A stretch of 64,000 nt of DNA from Paenibacillus sp. SYP-B3998 (GCF_010820665.1 NZ_JAAIKC010000001.1:1509417-1573416); one strand, 5' to 3'; positions 54,687-62,412 are shown, counted from the stretch's first letter. Program-made: numbers and translations. Notes: generated by a model not told the origin, from the letters alone.

Positions 54687-54845
54687 ATGTAGGTAGAATT
54701 GCTCCAATAAAAAAATACGCAAATGTCTCTACTATGTAGCGAAACATAGATACACTAAAAATTTCATGTCCGAGGAGTGGGTGGTGTTCGATAATAAAGC
54801 GATTTCTCATCAAGGTGAGACAAATTATTTGCACTTGAAAAATGA

Positions 54846-54857
54846 TACGAAAACGTA
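54846..54857 (+). promoter_or_regulatory. MarR-type operator-like site (copy 1)
   Basis: TACGAAAACGTA matches the TACGAwAwCGTA palindrome with one broken pair. It lies 53 nt before the preferred MarR start, a normal autoregulation position. Confidence 0.5.
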
Positions 54858-54910
54858 GTAAGATCGAACTGTTAAATTAATTCTCTTTCTTAGGCATGGA
54901 GGTACAGCAA

Positions 54911-55390
54911 GTGTTAGACCAAATGTTAGAGTTATTTTTGCAAAACGGCCTCAGGCCTTTGAGTTTATTATCTGAAACGGTTAAATTTGAGCAGGAAGTG
55001 AATCGATCCGATCTTTCAGCATTGTTGATCTTGCATTTTCGTGGCGAAATGTCAACTTCCGTGCTGGCTACCGAGTTAGGGGCACCTCTAAGTACGGTTA
55101 CAAGTTTGGTGAAACGACTCGTTCGCAAAGGACTGATTAATCGTACCCATTCTGATAAAGATCAACGGATTATTCTTGTTCAACTTACCGAGGAAGGTAA
55201 AAAATTAGCTTTGCAGGCAAGGACGATCATGGAAAATATGTTCCTACGCGTTCAGACTGCACTTAGTAAAGAGGAGTTACAACAGTTTCTCACCTTGGTC
55301 GTGAAGGTTGGGAAAGCCTTACAGGGGAAGGAAAGGAAAGAGAATGGAACACAAGATGCTAAATTGCGTAAAATAGCGATTGACGATTAA
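54911..55390 (+). CDS. MarR-family transcriptional regulator
   Basis: This protein has about 159 residues from the GTG at 54911, which has GGAGGT 7 nt upstream; an ATG at 54896 is in frame but lies before that site. A winged-helix core is clear: MSTSVLATELGAPLSTVTSLVKRLVRKGLINRTHSDKDQRIILVQLTEEGKKL. Helical dimerisation segments flank it. A palindrome shared with the ArsA and SDR promoters lies upstream, so it is probably the repressor of the 54.9-58.5 kb region. The ligand is unknown. Confidence 0.92.
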   Translation: MLDQMLELFLQNGLRPLSLLSETVKFEQEVNRSDLSALLILHFRGEMSTSVLATELGAPLSTVTSLVKRLVRKGLINRTHSDKDQRIILVQLTEEGKKLALQARTIMENMFLRVQTALSKEELQQFLTLVVKVGKALQGKERKENGTQDAKLRKIAIDD

Positions 55391-55418
55391 CATAATATAA
55401 TTTTTTTTGCTTCAATAA

Positions 55419-55430
55419 TACGAAATCGTA
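55419..55430 (+). promoter_or_regulatory. MarR-type operator-like site (copy 2)
   Basis: The perfect palindrome TACGAAATCGTA lies 21 nt before the ArsA-like start, where a bound dimer would block transcription or initiation. Confidence 0.6.
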
Positions 55431-55451
55431 ATAAAAGAGGGGGCTACATAA

Positions 55452-56663
55452 TTGAGAATAATCATTTATACCGGAAAAGGCGGAGTTGGGAAAACTAGTG
55501 TTGCCTCAGCTACTGGAGTTCGACTTGCTTCACAAGGATACCGAACGTTGGTCATGAGTACTGATGCAGCGCATAGTCTATCCGATTCGTTCAATGTTCC
55601 TCTGGGAAGCGAACCTAGACAGATAAGCGAACGGTTATGGGGACAAGAGGTAGATAGTTTAAAGGAGACCGAAAAACATTGGGGGCCTGTTCAGAAATGG
55701 TTGACAGAGATGATGAGCTGGGCGAAGCTAAACGATATAACAACGGATGAAACACTCGTTTTTCCTGGTATGGAGGAGCTATTCAGCCTGATGCAGATTA
55801 AGCGCCATTCAGTGAGCGGTTCATATGACGTCATTATTGTAGACTGCGCGCCAACCGGAGAAACATTAAGACTTCTTAGCTATCCGAATCTACTCAAATG
55901 GTGGATGGAAAAGATTTTTCCATACGAGCGCCGCTTGATCAAACTGGTACGACCAATTGCTAAATTAGCGACGGGTGGCTTGGAGTTGCCTAATGACGCT
56001 GCATTAAATAGTGTTGAAACATTCGTGAATGAGCTGGAGGACCTGCAAAAAATGATTATGGATGAAGCAGTGACTTCTGTGCGGCTGGTGATTAATCCAG
56101 AAAAAATGGTCATTGCTGAAGCAAGGCGAGCCTTCACTTATTTGAATTTATTTGGGTTTAATACAGATGCTATTGTGGTTAATCGCGTACTGCCTTTGGA
56201 AGCTGGAACTGGTTATTGGTCTACATGGCGCGAAATTCATGAAAAGTATGAAGAAGAGATTCGGACTTGTTTTAGCCCGCTGCCGATTTTCTGTATTCCT
56301 ATGATGGAAGTAGAAGTACATGGTCTACCCATGCTTGAACGAATTGGTGATGCAGCATTTGCAGAATGTGATTCCGTGGAGATTCTTTATCGAGGACGAG
56401 TTCAGGAGATTCGCAAGGAAGGAACTACTTACTTTTTGGATCTAGTACTGCCCTTCGTACAAAAAGAACAGCTTCAGCTCAGCGAAAAAGGTGACGAACT
56501 TACGATACAAGCAGGTCCGCATAAGCGTAAAGTGTTATTGCCGCAAAGTTTACAGAGGCGTCCTATTGTCGGAGCGCGTTTTACAGAAGAAAAGTTGTCC
56601 ATTCGTTTTGGCGAAAGGAGAGCAACAAATGAAACAGGGGAGGAACATGTAAATGAACAATGA
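55452..56663 (+). CDS. ArsA/Get3-type ATPase
   Basis: This 403-residue protein has the deviant Walker A motif TGKGGVGKTS (residues 7-16), the ArsA/Get3 switch-like DAAHSLSDSF, and VDCAPTGETLRLLSYP. The C-terminal ~90 residues form a small beta domain like the HSP20-like domain found in bacterial ArsA proteins. The TTG start has AGAGGGGG 8 nt upstream. No ArsB, ArsC, ArsD or ArsR is nearby, so an arsenite pump is unlikely. Handling of a membrane protein or hydrophobic client is the alternative known for this family. It overlaps the 77-residue gene by 11 nt. Confidence 0.88.
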   Translation: MRIIIYTGKGGVGKTSVASATGVRLASQGYRTLVMSTDAAHSLSDSFNVPLGSEPRQISERLWGQEVDSLKETEKHWGPVQKWLTEMMSWAKLNDITTDETLVFPGMEELFSLMQIKRHSVSGSYDVIIVDCAPTGETLRLLSYPNLLKWWMEKIFPYERRLIKLVRPIAKLATGGLELPNDAALNSVETFVNELEDLQKMIMDEAVTSVRLVINPEKMVIAEARRAFTYLNLFGFNTDAIVVNRVLPLEAGTGYWSTWREIHEKYEEEIRTCFSPLPIFCIPMMEVEVHGLPMLERIGDAAFAECDSVEILYRGRVQEIRKEGTTYFLDLVLPFVQKEQLQLSEKGDELTIQAGPHKRKVLLPQSLQRRPIVGARFTEEKLSIRFGERRATNETGEEHVNEQ

Positions 56664-56886
56664 ATCGATGGTAAAGATTATGGATGGTATATCGATGTTG
56701 CATGAAACGATAGTTAAGGCTTTGATTCCGATAGAAGCCCAAGAACATTTCCGATCATCACACCGAGAAGCACTTTTGGGTGTAAGAGCTGTTCTAGACC
56801 ACTCCATTGAAAAGTTGGATGAACATGCGATCGAAGTTGTACAAAAAAGAAAGGATGTTCATCGTCCTATCAAAATCACCGAGTAG
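56653..56886 (+). CDS. Small ArsA-linked hypothetical protein
   Basis: This 77-residue, charged, helix-rich protein (MNNESMVKIMDGISMLHETIVKALIPIEAQEHFRSSHREALL...) has no signal or membrane segment. GGGGAGG lies upstream and the start is inside the 3' end of the ATPase gene, so translation is coupled and a physical partnership with the ATPase is plausible. I do not recognise a family. Confidence 0.75.
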   Translation: MNNESMVKIMDGISMLHETIVKALIPIEAQEHFRSSHREALLGVRAVLDHSIEKLDEHAIEVVQKRKDVHRPIKITE

Positions 56887-56953
56887 CTAGGTAACAAAAG
56901 AAACGTAAAATTATTAAATATCCCCAAATTTAAAGATTGGAAGGAGCGGTGGA

Positions 56954-57310
56954 ATGGTAGCAGCATGGATATTATTGGCCCTTGGAATTGGTCATATTAT
57001 TTATGGTTTAATTTGGTTTAAAGTCCCGTTCAAAGAAGCATTTTGTGAAGGGTTTATAAATAAATTTAAATCAAATGAGTCTCGGCGCTCTGCATTTTGG
57101 TTCACCATATTTGGACCATTGCTTACAATGAGTGGACATATCGCAATTTACGCGGCTAATATGTCTGACATGGGTCTGTTTTCGATAATAGGCTATTATT
57201 TGTTTATTATTTCGTTTTTCGGAGTCTTAGCCCTACCCAAATCCCCATTGTGGGTAGCCCTAATCTTATCTCTTATCTTTATTGCGATAGGGTATGGGTG
57301 GATTAAATAA
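56954..57310 (+). CDS. Small membrane protein (DUF6463-like)
   Basis: This 118-residue protein has four hydrophobic helices (VAAWILLALGIGHIIYGLIWF; SAFWFTIFGPLLTMSGHIAIYA; LFSIIGYYLFIISFFGVLAL; PLWVALILSLIFIAIGYGWI). A GGAAGGAG-type ribosome binding site precedes the ATG. It is 67 nt after the small gene and probably in the same transcript. The helix pattern resembles the DUF6463 group. Function is unknown; it could be a membrane client or partner of the ArsA-like ATPase. Confidence 0.8.
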   Translation: MVAAWILLALGIGHIIYGLIWFKVPFKEAFCEGFINKFKSNESRRSAFWFTIFGPLLTMSGHIAIYAANMSDMGLFSIIGYYLFIISFFGVLALPKSPLWVALILSLIFIAIGYGWIK

Positions 57311-57412
57311 TGTCGCAGTAGTTTACATCTACCATCTTGGGTCCTGACTTAGCGAATTTTGTTTCAAGAAACATGTAAAATAGGATATTATTTCGTGGCA
57401 ATGCTTGAAAAA

Positions 57413-57455
57413 ACTACGATATCGTAGTTATTTGCTTAATAATTACGATATCGTA
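57413..57455 (+). promoter_or_regulatory. Double MarR-type operator (copies 3 and 4)
   Basis: ACTACGATATCGTAGT (57413-57428) is a perfect 16-nt palindrome, and TACGATATCGTA recurs at 57444-57455. TTGAAA at 57405-57410 could be a -35, placing the first operator in the promoter spacer. This precedes the decayed MarR gene and the SDR gene. Confidence 0.65.
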
Positions 57456-57485
57456 GTTTTTTATTGGCTGGAGAAAGGGATCTTC

Positions 57486-57690
57486 ATGGTGATTAATATC
57501 ACCAAACGATTAGTGTGGGAAGGCTACCTCTATAGAGAGAAATCGCAGCAGAACCAGTGAATCATCGTCAATCGACTGACGGAAGACGGAGCTGATCGCT
57601 GATGAAGCAATCGGTAGGATGACGAGGACGATGTTTGGCCGAATGTTGTCTGAATCCCTGATTGAAATAATAAAATTTGACTTGGAGGAA
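57486..57690 (+). pseudogene. Decayed MarR-family regulator gene
   Basis: From the ATG at 57486 the frame reads VINITKRLVWEGYLYREKS then QQNQ, a stop where MarR proteins have the wing arginine, then IIVNRLTEDGADR and two stops. A shifted frame continues ADEAIGRMTRTMFGRMLSES. The pattern is the recognition helix, wing and last helix of a MarR protein (compare the intact copy at 54911). The 5' part is missing. It sits directly downstream of two palindromic operators and just before the SDR gene. Confidence 0.7.
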
Positions 57691-57696
57691 TTTTTT

Positions 57697-58518
57697 ATGA
57701 AAACGATTTTTATCACGGGTGCTTCATCAGGAATTGGAAGAGCCGCAGCAAAACACTTTGCTGAAAGAGGATGGAACGTAGTAGCAACTATGCGTACACC
57801 TGAAAATGAAACTGAATTTTTGAAGATGAACAATATTTTGGTGCTTAGGCTTGATGTTGAGAAAAAAGATACGATTCAAAACGCGGTAGCAGAAGGAATC
57901 CAGCGGTTTGGTAAAATTGAAGCTCTTCTCAATAATGCAGGTTATGGAACAATAGGAATTCTTGAAGCAGCTACTGAAGAGCAGATTAGAAGACAATTTG
58001 AAGTGAACGTTTTTGGTTTGATAAACATGACTAAAGCCATTGTGCCGCATTTTAGATCGAATCAAGAAGGGGTGCTGATTAATATTTCTTCTATGGCAGG
58101 AAAAGTTACTTTCCCTTCCATGTCGCTTTATCATTCATCTAAATTTGCGGTTGAAGGCTTTTCAGAAGGCTTAGCGTATGAGTTAGCATCTCAAAACATC
58201 AAAGTAAAGTTGATTGAACCAGGAGCTACTATTAATACGGACTTTGGCGGAAGATCAATGGAGTTATATTTTGATGAATCATTAACTGACTACAAGCCGT
58301 TTACTGCTGCATTTCTGAGTAAATTAGTGGAGATGCAAAAAGACCCAGCATATACCTCGACTCCAGAAATTGTCGCTGAAACTATCTATCAAGCGGCGAC
58401 AGATGGTACAAACCAGTTTCGATATGTTATTGGTGAAAATGCAAAAACGCTCATTAATATGAAGGAAAGTCTAGGTGGTGAAGAATATATGAAGTTTATA
58501 ACTCAGCATTTTTCTTAA
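57697..58518 (+). CDS. Short-chain dehydrogenase/reductase (SDR)
   Basis: This protein has about 273 residues from the ATG at 57697 (TTGGAGG 8 nt upstream); the open frame extends to 57619 through the decayed regulator. The classical SDR signature is complete: cofactor loop TGASSGIG (7-14), LLNNAGYG, and the catalytic set S132, Y145 and K149 in INISSMAGKVTFPSMSLYHSSK. The cofactor is probably NADP(H), judged from the basic residue after the second strand (ATMRTPENE). The substrate is unknown. Two MarR-type palindromes lie upstream, and regulation by the MarR at 54911 is likely. Confidence 0.92.
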   Translation: MKTIFITGASSGIGRAAAKHFAERGWNVVATMRTPENETEFLKMNNILVLRLDVEKKDTIQNAVAEGIQRFGKIEALLNNAGYGTIGILEAATEEQIRRQFEVNVFGLINMTKAIVPHFRSNQEGVLINISSMAGKVTFPSMSLYHSSKFAVEGFSEGLAYELASQNIKVKLIEPGATINTDFGGRSMELYFDESLTDYKPFTAAFLSKLVEMQKDPAYTSTPEIVAETIYQAATDGTNQFRYVIGENAKTLINMKESLGGEEYMKFITQHFS

Positions 58519-58642
58519 ATTGCGGGAATGAGTTGGATATAAAAATAAGCGGATTATATGAAAACTGCCGGAGGTAGAACTTGCATACATATCCCAAATT
58601 GTGCATGAATCTTTGGTGTATAGTGGTGTTCAACATGCAATT

Positions 58643-58665
58643 CCCTTGCTTAGCAAGGGTTTTTC
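58643..58665 (+). terminator. Rho-independent terminator after the SDR gene
   Basis: The stem CCCTTGC / GCAAGGG with loop TTA is followed by TTTTTC. Confidence 0.85.
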
Positions 58666-58684
58666 TTCGTTCTCGTACTTCAGG

Positions 58685-58714
58685 TTGTTATTGAGAATTA
58701 TTATCACTTATAAT
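58685..58714 (+). promoter_or_regulatory. Fur-regulated promoter of the AraC gene
   Basis: TTGTTA (58685-58690), an 18-nt spacer and TATAAT (58709-58714) form a promoter. TGAGAATTATTATCA (58692-58706) in the spacer matches the 15-nt Fur box TGATAATnATTATCA at all but one position. Confidence 0.7.
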
Positions 58715-58753
58715 GGTTATTGAAGCAACGAGAACTGAATTGGATGGGGTTGA

Positions 58754-60724
58754 GTGGACACAATGATCGTAAATGACCATATATTGCTTTGGAATCATGC
58801 ATCTATTAAGGTGCTGGATGTACGCCATACGATGATGAGAACAGGAGAGGCCATGCGTTCTTACAGGCTACCTGCCAGTGTGTTTCTGCTCGTGACTCGC
58901 GGCAGTGCCCAAGTGCTGCTGGACGACATGGAATTTCTCATAAAGCGATTTCAAGTGATGCACAGCGGTAAAGGGGCACACCTGGATATTTTCCCGACAG
59001 AAGATGAATTTGAATATTATATGATTTTCTATAAAGCATCGCTTCCGGCTCCAAGTCGTCAGGAAATGGTGAACCTACTAGAGAAAAGTAGTCCGTTTCA
59101 TATGCAATACAGCTTTTCGCCGAACCACCCCATTTCACTTTTTCACAAAGTAAAATTAATGGATCAGGAGTGGAGACAGGCAGGATCAATGGAGCGTTTC
59201 CAGGTTAAATCATTGTTTTATCAATTCGTCTACAGTATATTGCAGCAGCTTTATGGACAAGGGATAGATATGAAGGAGCCGGATCTTGCTGCGCAAGCGA
59301 TCTTGTACATCAAGGAGCACTATTCGAAATCGATCAATCTGGACTCTCTAGCAGAAAGTTTGAATTACAGCGTTCCGCATTTTTCGGCTTTGTTCAAAAA
59401 TAAGACTGGATATAGCCCGATCGACTATCTAATTCGGATACGTATCGATAAGGCAGCAAGCCTGCTTGTGGAAACAGATGCGACCTTGCGTGAAATTGCT
59501 GTAAGCGTGGGGTATAAGGATCCTTATTATTTCGGTCGTCTTTTCAAAAAGTATAAAGGCGTTTCACCTGACAGGTTTAGAGCGATAGAATTGGATCGAC
59601 TTAAAACAGAAGATAGTCCCTCTAATTTCATTCGATCCTCCATTGTTGTTGAAAGGTTTCAACGTTATATTGAAGGTGATAATCATTATCAATATAATAC
59701 TGAGGGAGAATTTACCATGTACAAACAATTCAAATCAACCGCTACGGCAACATTATTGCTTTGCTTTGCATTGCTAGTTAGTGCTTGCTCTGGCGCTGCA
59801 TCAAACACGAGATCAGTAACAGGAGAGAACCAGTCGTCATCAAATGTGGTGTCGCCGCACCAAAGTTCTGCTCAACCGAATACCAGTCAGACGACCGAAA
59901 ACCTGCAAACCAAAGTGGTATCAACAATCAACGGTGATATAAAACTCCCTGTAAATCCTAAGCGTATTGTAGCTGACCAATATTTAGGCAGTTTTATTGC
60001 ACTTGGTGTCACTCCGATTGGAACGCCCGGACTACACCGTAAAAATCCGTATTTCACCGAAGCGCTCAAGGAAGTACAAGATATTGGCGATGTGAATGGT
60101 TCTTTGGAGAAGGTGATCGATTTGCAGCCCGATCTGATAGTGACCGGGGTGAACGAAAGGTATGAGCAATTATCCAAAATCGCTCCTACCGTTTCTGTTC
60201 CCTATGGCGAATTGAAGAACGCACATGAAGAGTTGACCTACTTTGGCAAGCTTTTGGGTAAAGAAAAAGAAGCGGAAGCCTGGCTTGCCGACTATGATCG
60301 TCGCATTGCCGCTGCAAGTGAAAAAGTAAAGAAAGCTGTACCGTCCGGTGCCACATTTACGATCTTCGAGTTGACAGACAAAACGACTTATGTTTACGGC
60401 GATAATTTTGGGCGAGGCGGCCAAGCCGTCTATCAGGCACTAGGTTTCAAACCACCTGCCCCAATTGCGGCGGAAATTCTTGAAAAGCAGTGGGCTGAGC
60501 TATCGAATGAGGTACTATCGAAATATGCAGGCGATTATATCATTCTGACTTCTAATGACCGTACCTTGGAAGACATTAAAGCCGATCCGATCTGGTCTAC
60601 GCTTGATGCTGTCAAAAACAATCATGTGTATGTTTGGAAGGAGGAACGTTCTTGGTACTACGATCCAATTGCTGTCCTGTCACAGACGGAGGAGATCGCT
60701 GCTTGGCTATCAGGGCAGCGCTAA
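58754..60724 (+). CDS. AraC-family regulator, open frame continuing into a siderophore-binding lipoprotein
   Basis: The frame encodes 656 residues. Residues 1-~285 are an AraC regulator: an N-terminal sensor (YRLPASVFLLVTRGSAQVLLDD) and a double helix-turn-helix (INLDSLAESLNYSVPHFSALFKNKTGYSPIDYLIRIR ... LREIAVSVGYKDPYYFGRLFKKYKGVSPDRF). A linker (~286-321) leads into a complete lipoprotein starting at M322. Bacillus subtilis Btr is a real AraC plus binding-protein fusion, but Btr-like proteins have no lipoprotein signal in the middle. Here the linker DNA is a Fur-box promoter, so the regulator and the lipoprotein are probably separate products sharing an accidental frame. Starts at GTG 58754 or ATG 58763 are possible. 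Iron-responsive control of siderophore uptake is the likely role. Confidence 0.85.
   Translation: MDTMIVNDHILLWNHASIKVLDVRHTMMRTGEAMRSYRLPASVFLLVTRGSAQVLLDDMEFLIKRFQVMHSGKGAHLDIFPTEDEFEYYMIFYKASLPAPSRQEMVNLLEKSSPFHMQYSFSPNHPISLFHKVKLMDQEWRQAGSMERFQVKSLFYQFVYSILQQLYGQGIDMKEPDLAAQAILYIKEHYSKSINLDSLAESLNYSVPHFSALFKNKTGYSPIDYLIRIRIDKAASLLVETDATLREIAVSVGYKDPYYFGRLFKKYKGVSPDRFRAIELDRLKTEDSPSNFIRSSIVVERFQRYIEGDNHYQYNTEGEFTMYKQFKSTATATLLLCFALLVSACSGAASNTRSVTGENQSSSNVVSPHQSSAQPNTSQTTENLQTKVVSTINGDIKLPVNPKRIVADQYLGSFIALGVTPIGTPGLHRKNPYFTEALKEVQDIGDVNGSLEKVIDLQPDLIVTGVNERYEQLSKIAPTVSVPYGELKNAHEELTYFGKLLGKEKEAEAWLADYDRRIAAASEKVKKAVPSGATFTIFELTDKTTYVYGDNFGRGGQAVYQALGFKPPAPIAAEILEKQWAELSNEVLSKYAGDYIILTSNDRTLEDIKADPIWSTLDAVKNNHVYVWKEERSWYYDPIAVLSQTEEIAAWLSGQR
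59670..59698 (+). promoter_or_regulatory. Perfect Fur box inside a near-consensus promoter within the AraC/lipoprotein open frame
   Basis: TTGAAG (59670-59675), a 17-nt spacer and TATAAT (59693-59698) form the promoter. The spacer contains TGATAATCATTATCA (59677-59691), a perfect 7-1-7 Fur box. It is 19 nt before the lipoprotein ATG. Confidence 0.85.
59717..60724 (+). CDS. Iron-siderophore-binding lipoprotein (FecB/FhuD type)
   Basis: This is an internal start at 59717 with GAGGGAGAA upstream. The first residues are a lipoprotein signal (MYKQFKSTATATLLLCFALLVSAC, lipid-modified Cys24), followed by a Ser/Asn-rich tether. The rest is a class III binding protein: LPVNPKRIVADQYLGSFIALGVTPIGTPG, LEKVIDLQPDLIVTG, YGELKNAHEELTYFGKLLGKEKEAEAWLADYDRRI and an end WYYDPIAVLSQTEEIAAWL. 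Length is about 335 residues, normal for the family. It captures ferric siderophores at the cell surface and needs permeases and an ATPase not present here. The dedicated Fur promoter supports independent expression. Confidence 0.82.
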   Translation: MYKQFKSTATATLLLCFALLVSACSGAASNTRSVTGENQSSSNVVSPHQSSAQPNTSQTTENLQTKVVSTINGDIKLPVNPKRIVADQYLGSFIALGVTPIGTPGLHRKNPYFTEALKEVQDIGDVNGSLEKVIDLQPDLIVTGVNERYEQLSKIAPTVSVPYGELKNAHEELTYFGKLLGKEKEAEAWLADYDRRIAAASEKVKKAVPSGATFTIFELTDKTTYVYGDNFGRGGQAVYQALGFKPPAPIAAEILEKQWAELSNEVLSKYAGDYIILTSNDRTLEDIKADPIWSTLDAVKNNHVYVWKEERSWYYDPIAVLSQTEEIAAWLSGQR

Positions 60725-61076
60725 AGTTATTTATTCTTACAGCAGCATTAGATAAGTGAATCGCTGAGAATAATAGAACACTCAGGCGTAGCAACTACAT
60801 ATATCTTGACCGGGAACCTTTTGTTGTCCTATGATTATTGAGACATCAAAAGGTTTCGTATTAGATTATGAAGATGCCAATCTCGTAATCGATCGAAGAG
60901 TCGGCAGAGAAACACGGTATCGGCTGAATATCTCGGCGAATATCCAACGCTTTTTTTGCTGAAATTGAAAGTAAATATTTGCAGGTTCGATATGAAAATC
61001 CGCCTTATTGGCGGTCTTTTTATTTTATTAATGATTCTTTCACACAGATTAAATGGAAAAAAGGAGATTTGAATAG
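60725..61076. other. Intergenic region with an inverted repeat, a possible 43-codon ORF and a weak terminator
   Basis: AACCTTTTG (60815-60823) and CAAAAGGTT (60847-60855) form a 9-bp inverted repeat with a 23-nt loop. An ATG at 60831 opens a 43-codon frame (MIIETSKGFVLDYEDANLVI ... QRFFC) with protein-like composition but no ribosome binding site. CCGCC / GGCGG followed by TCTTTTTATTTT at 61000-61026 may be a terminator. Confidence 0.35.
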
Positions 61077-61649
61077 ATGGATAAGAATAATCGCAATTTT
61101 TCAGAAAGCAACCCTAATCCCTGGACTTCCTCAGACATTATTCATAGTGACTTACTTGCCACCAAGAATCTTGTCTATGACGTGTGCGGATTTGATTGCT
61201 CTCAACCACTTTTAGAAGCGCAAAACGCTGAATACGGGGCTTATTTAGTTCAAATAGATTCTTTCTCCATTAGATTTCGTGTCGCTAAAATTACGCCTAC
61301 TAAGGTTGGGCAATTTGTGACACTATGGCAGAGAAGTGGGGATGGAACCACCCAACCATATGATGTATCAGATCCAGTCGATTTCTTCGTGATTAGTACA
61401 CGCAATGGTAATAACTTTGGCCAATTTGTATTTCCAAAGCATGTTCTATTCGAGCAAAAAATAGTATCAAATGAAGGCGAAGGCGGTAAACGGGCAATAC
61501 GAGTATATCCGCCGTGGGACAAGCCTACAAGCCTCCAGGCTCAAAAAACTCAGAAATGGCAGTTGAAATATTTCATGGAAATACCTATGAATGAACCTAT
61601 TAACTGCGCTCGTGCACAAATGCTTTACGCCCCCAGATCATTGAAGTAA
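61077..61649 (+). CDS. mepB: MepB-family protein
   Basis: This 190-residue soluble protein matches MepB in layout: SDLLATKNLVYDVCGFDCSQPLLEAQNAEYGAYLVQIDSFSIRFRVAKITPTKVGQFVTLWQR, DVSDPVDFFVISTRNGNNFGQFVFPK, GKRAIRVYPPWD and TQKWQLKYF near the end. In Staphylococcus, mepB sits in the mepRAB multidrug operon, but here no mepR or mepA is adjacent (the MATE gene is 22 kb away). AAAAGGAG precedes the ATG. The molecular role of MepB is poorly known; nucleic-acid binding has been suggested. Confidence 0.85.
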   Translation: MDKNNRNFSESNPNPWTSSDIIHSDLLATKNLVYDVCGFDCSQPLLEAQNAEYGAYLVQIDSFSIRFRVAKITPTKVGQFVTLWQRSGDGTTQPYDVSDPVDFFVISTRNGNNFGQFVFPKHVLFEQKIVSNEGEGGKRAIRVYPPWDKPTSLQAQKTQKWQLKYFMEIPMNEPINCARAQMLYAPRSLK

Positions 61650-61829
61650 GCTTTGCGTTGGTTTTAGTTAAAATGAGTGGGAGTCGAACTATAAAGAAAC
61701 TGCAAAAAAAGAAATGTAGTAACCGATTGCTCGCTGATTGATTGGCGGGTTAAAATCTCGATGATGAGAGCAATGAAGTTGGCTTGATAAGCGAATGGAA
61801 AATTATAGCTCAATAAGCATCAAAATGAG

Positions 61830-61855
61830 GCTGCCGAAATGATCGGCAGCTTTAC
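61830..61855. terminator. Terminator-like hairpin between convergent MepB and GNAT genes
   Basis: A perfect stem GCTGCCGA / TCGGCAGC with loop AATGA is followed by TTTACT on the plus strand. Weak T-runs and the convergent position suggest shared use by both genes. Confidence 0.65.
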
Positions 61856-61869
61856 TACGCTATTGGATG

Positions 61870-62412
61870 CTAAATATAAGATAGATTAACCGCTGAATCA
61901 ATCTCAATTCGCCAGTCGTTACACTGCATGATGTTTCCTGGCGGGTACTCGAATTCGCACGTACTCATCAGCGAAAAATTGAGCTTTCGACAAACTGCAT
62001 TCGACGCCAGGTTGTTAATAGATGGGAATGCATGAATAAACCTAATTTTTTGCTCAATGCTTGCACTTGCGATAGCTTCTGAGACAGCTGCAGTCGCTAT
62101 ACCTTTGCCTTGGTAGGGCGGCAGGATGCTCCAACCGATCTCATTGACGAATTCTTCTTTCCACATGCTATCCCAGTACCCGACACTTCCTACAGTTTCC
62201 ATCTTTGGAAGCAAGACAATGCTAAACATACGTCCAGTTCCACGTCCAGCTATCTCAAGATACCGCTTATGGCGTCTTAGGATTTGCTCCTCAGTTTCCG
62301 GGCCTCCAAGGTGTTCCATCATCTCAGGAGCATTAATAAGACGAAGCAAGTTAAGGTCGGCATTGGACCAAGGCTCTATCTTAACATGTGGTGCGTTCAT
62401 TTGCTCCGGCAT
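61870..62412 (-). CDS. GNAT-family acetyltransferase (RimJ/RimL-like)
   Basis: This minus-strand protein has about 180 residues from the ATG at 62412 (GGAGTGAG upstream on that strand); a GTG at 62424 is an alternative start. It has WSNADLNLLRLINAPEMMEHLGG, VGSVGYWDSMWKEEFVNEIGWSILPPYQGKGIATAAVSEAI (acetyl-CoA motif A) and NNLASNAVCRKLNFSLMSTCEFEYPPG, as in the RimJ/RimL-type group. The acceptor is unknown. It is monocistronic and converges on MepB. Confidence 0.9.
   Translation of the reverse strand: MPEQMNAPHVKIEPWSNADLNLLRLINAPEMMEHLGGPETEEQILRRHKRYLEIAGRGTGRMFSIVLLPKMETVGSVGYWDSMWKEEFVNEIGWSILPPYQGKGIATAAVSEAIASASIEQKIRFIHAFPSINNLASNAVCRKLNFSLMSTCEFEYPPGNIMQCNDWRIEIDSAVNLSYI

Noticed and set aside
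55452..56663. Arsenic-resistance operon
   Set aside because: Only the ATPase resembles ArsA. There is no arsenite permease, reductase, chaperone or ArsR, and the regulator is MarR-type.
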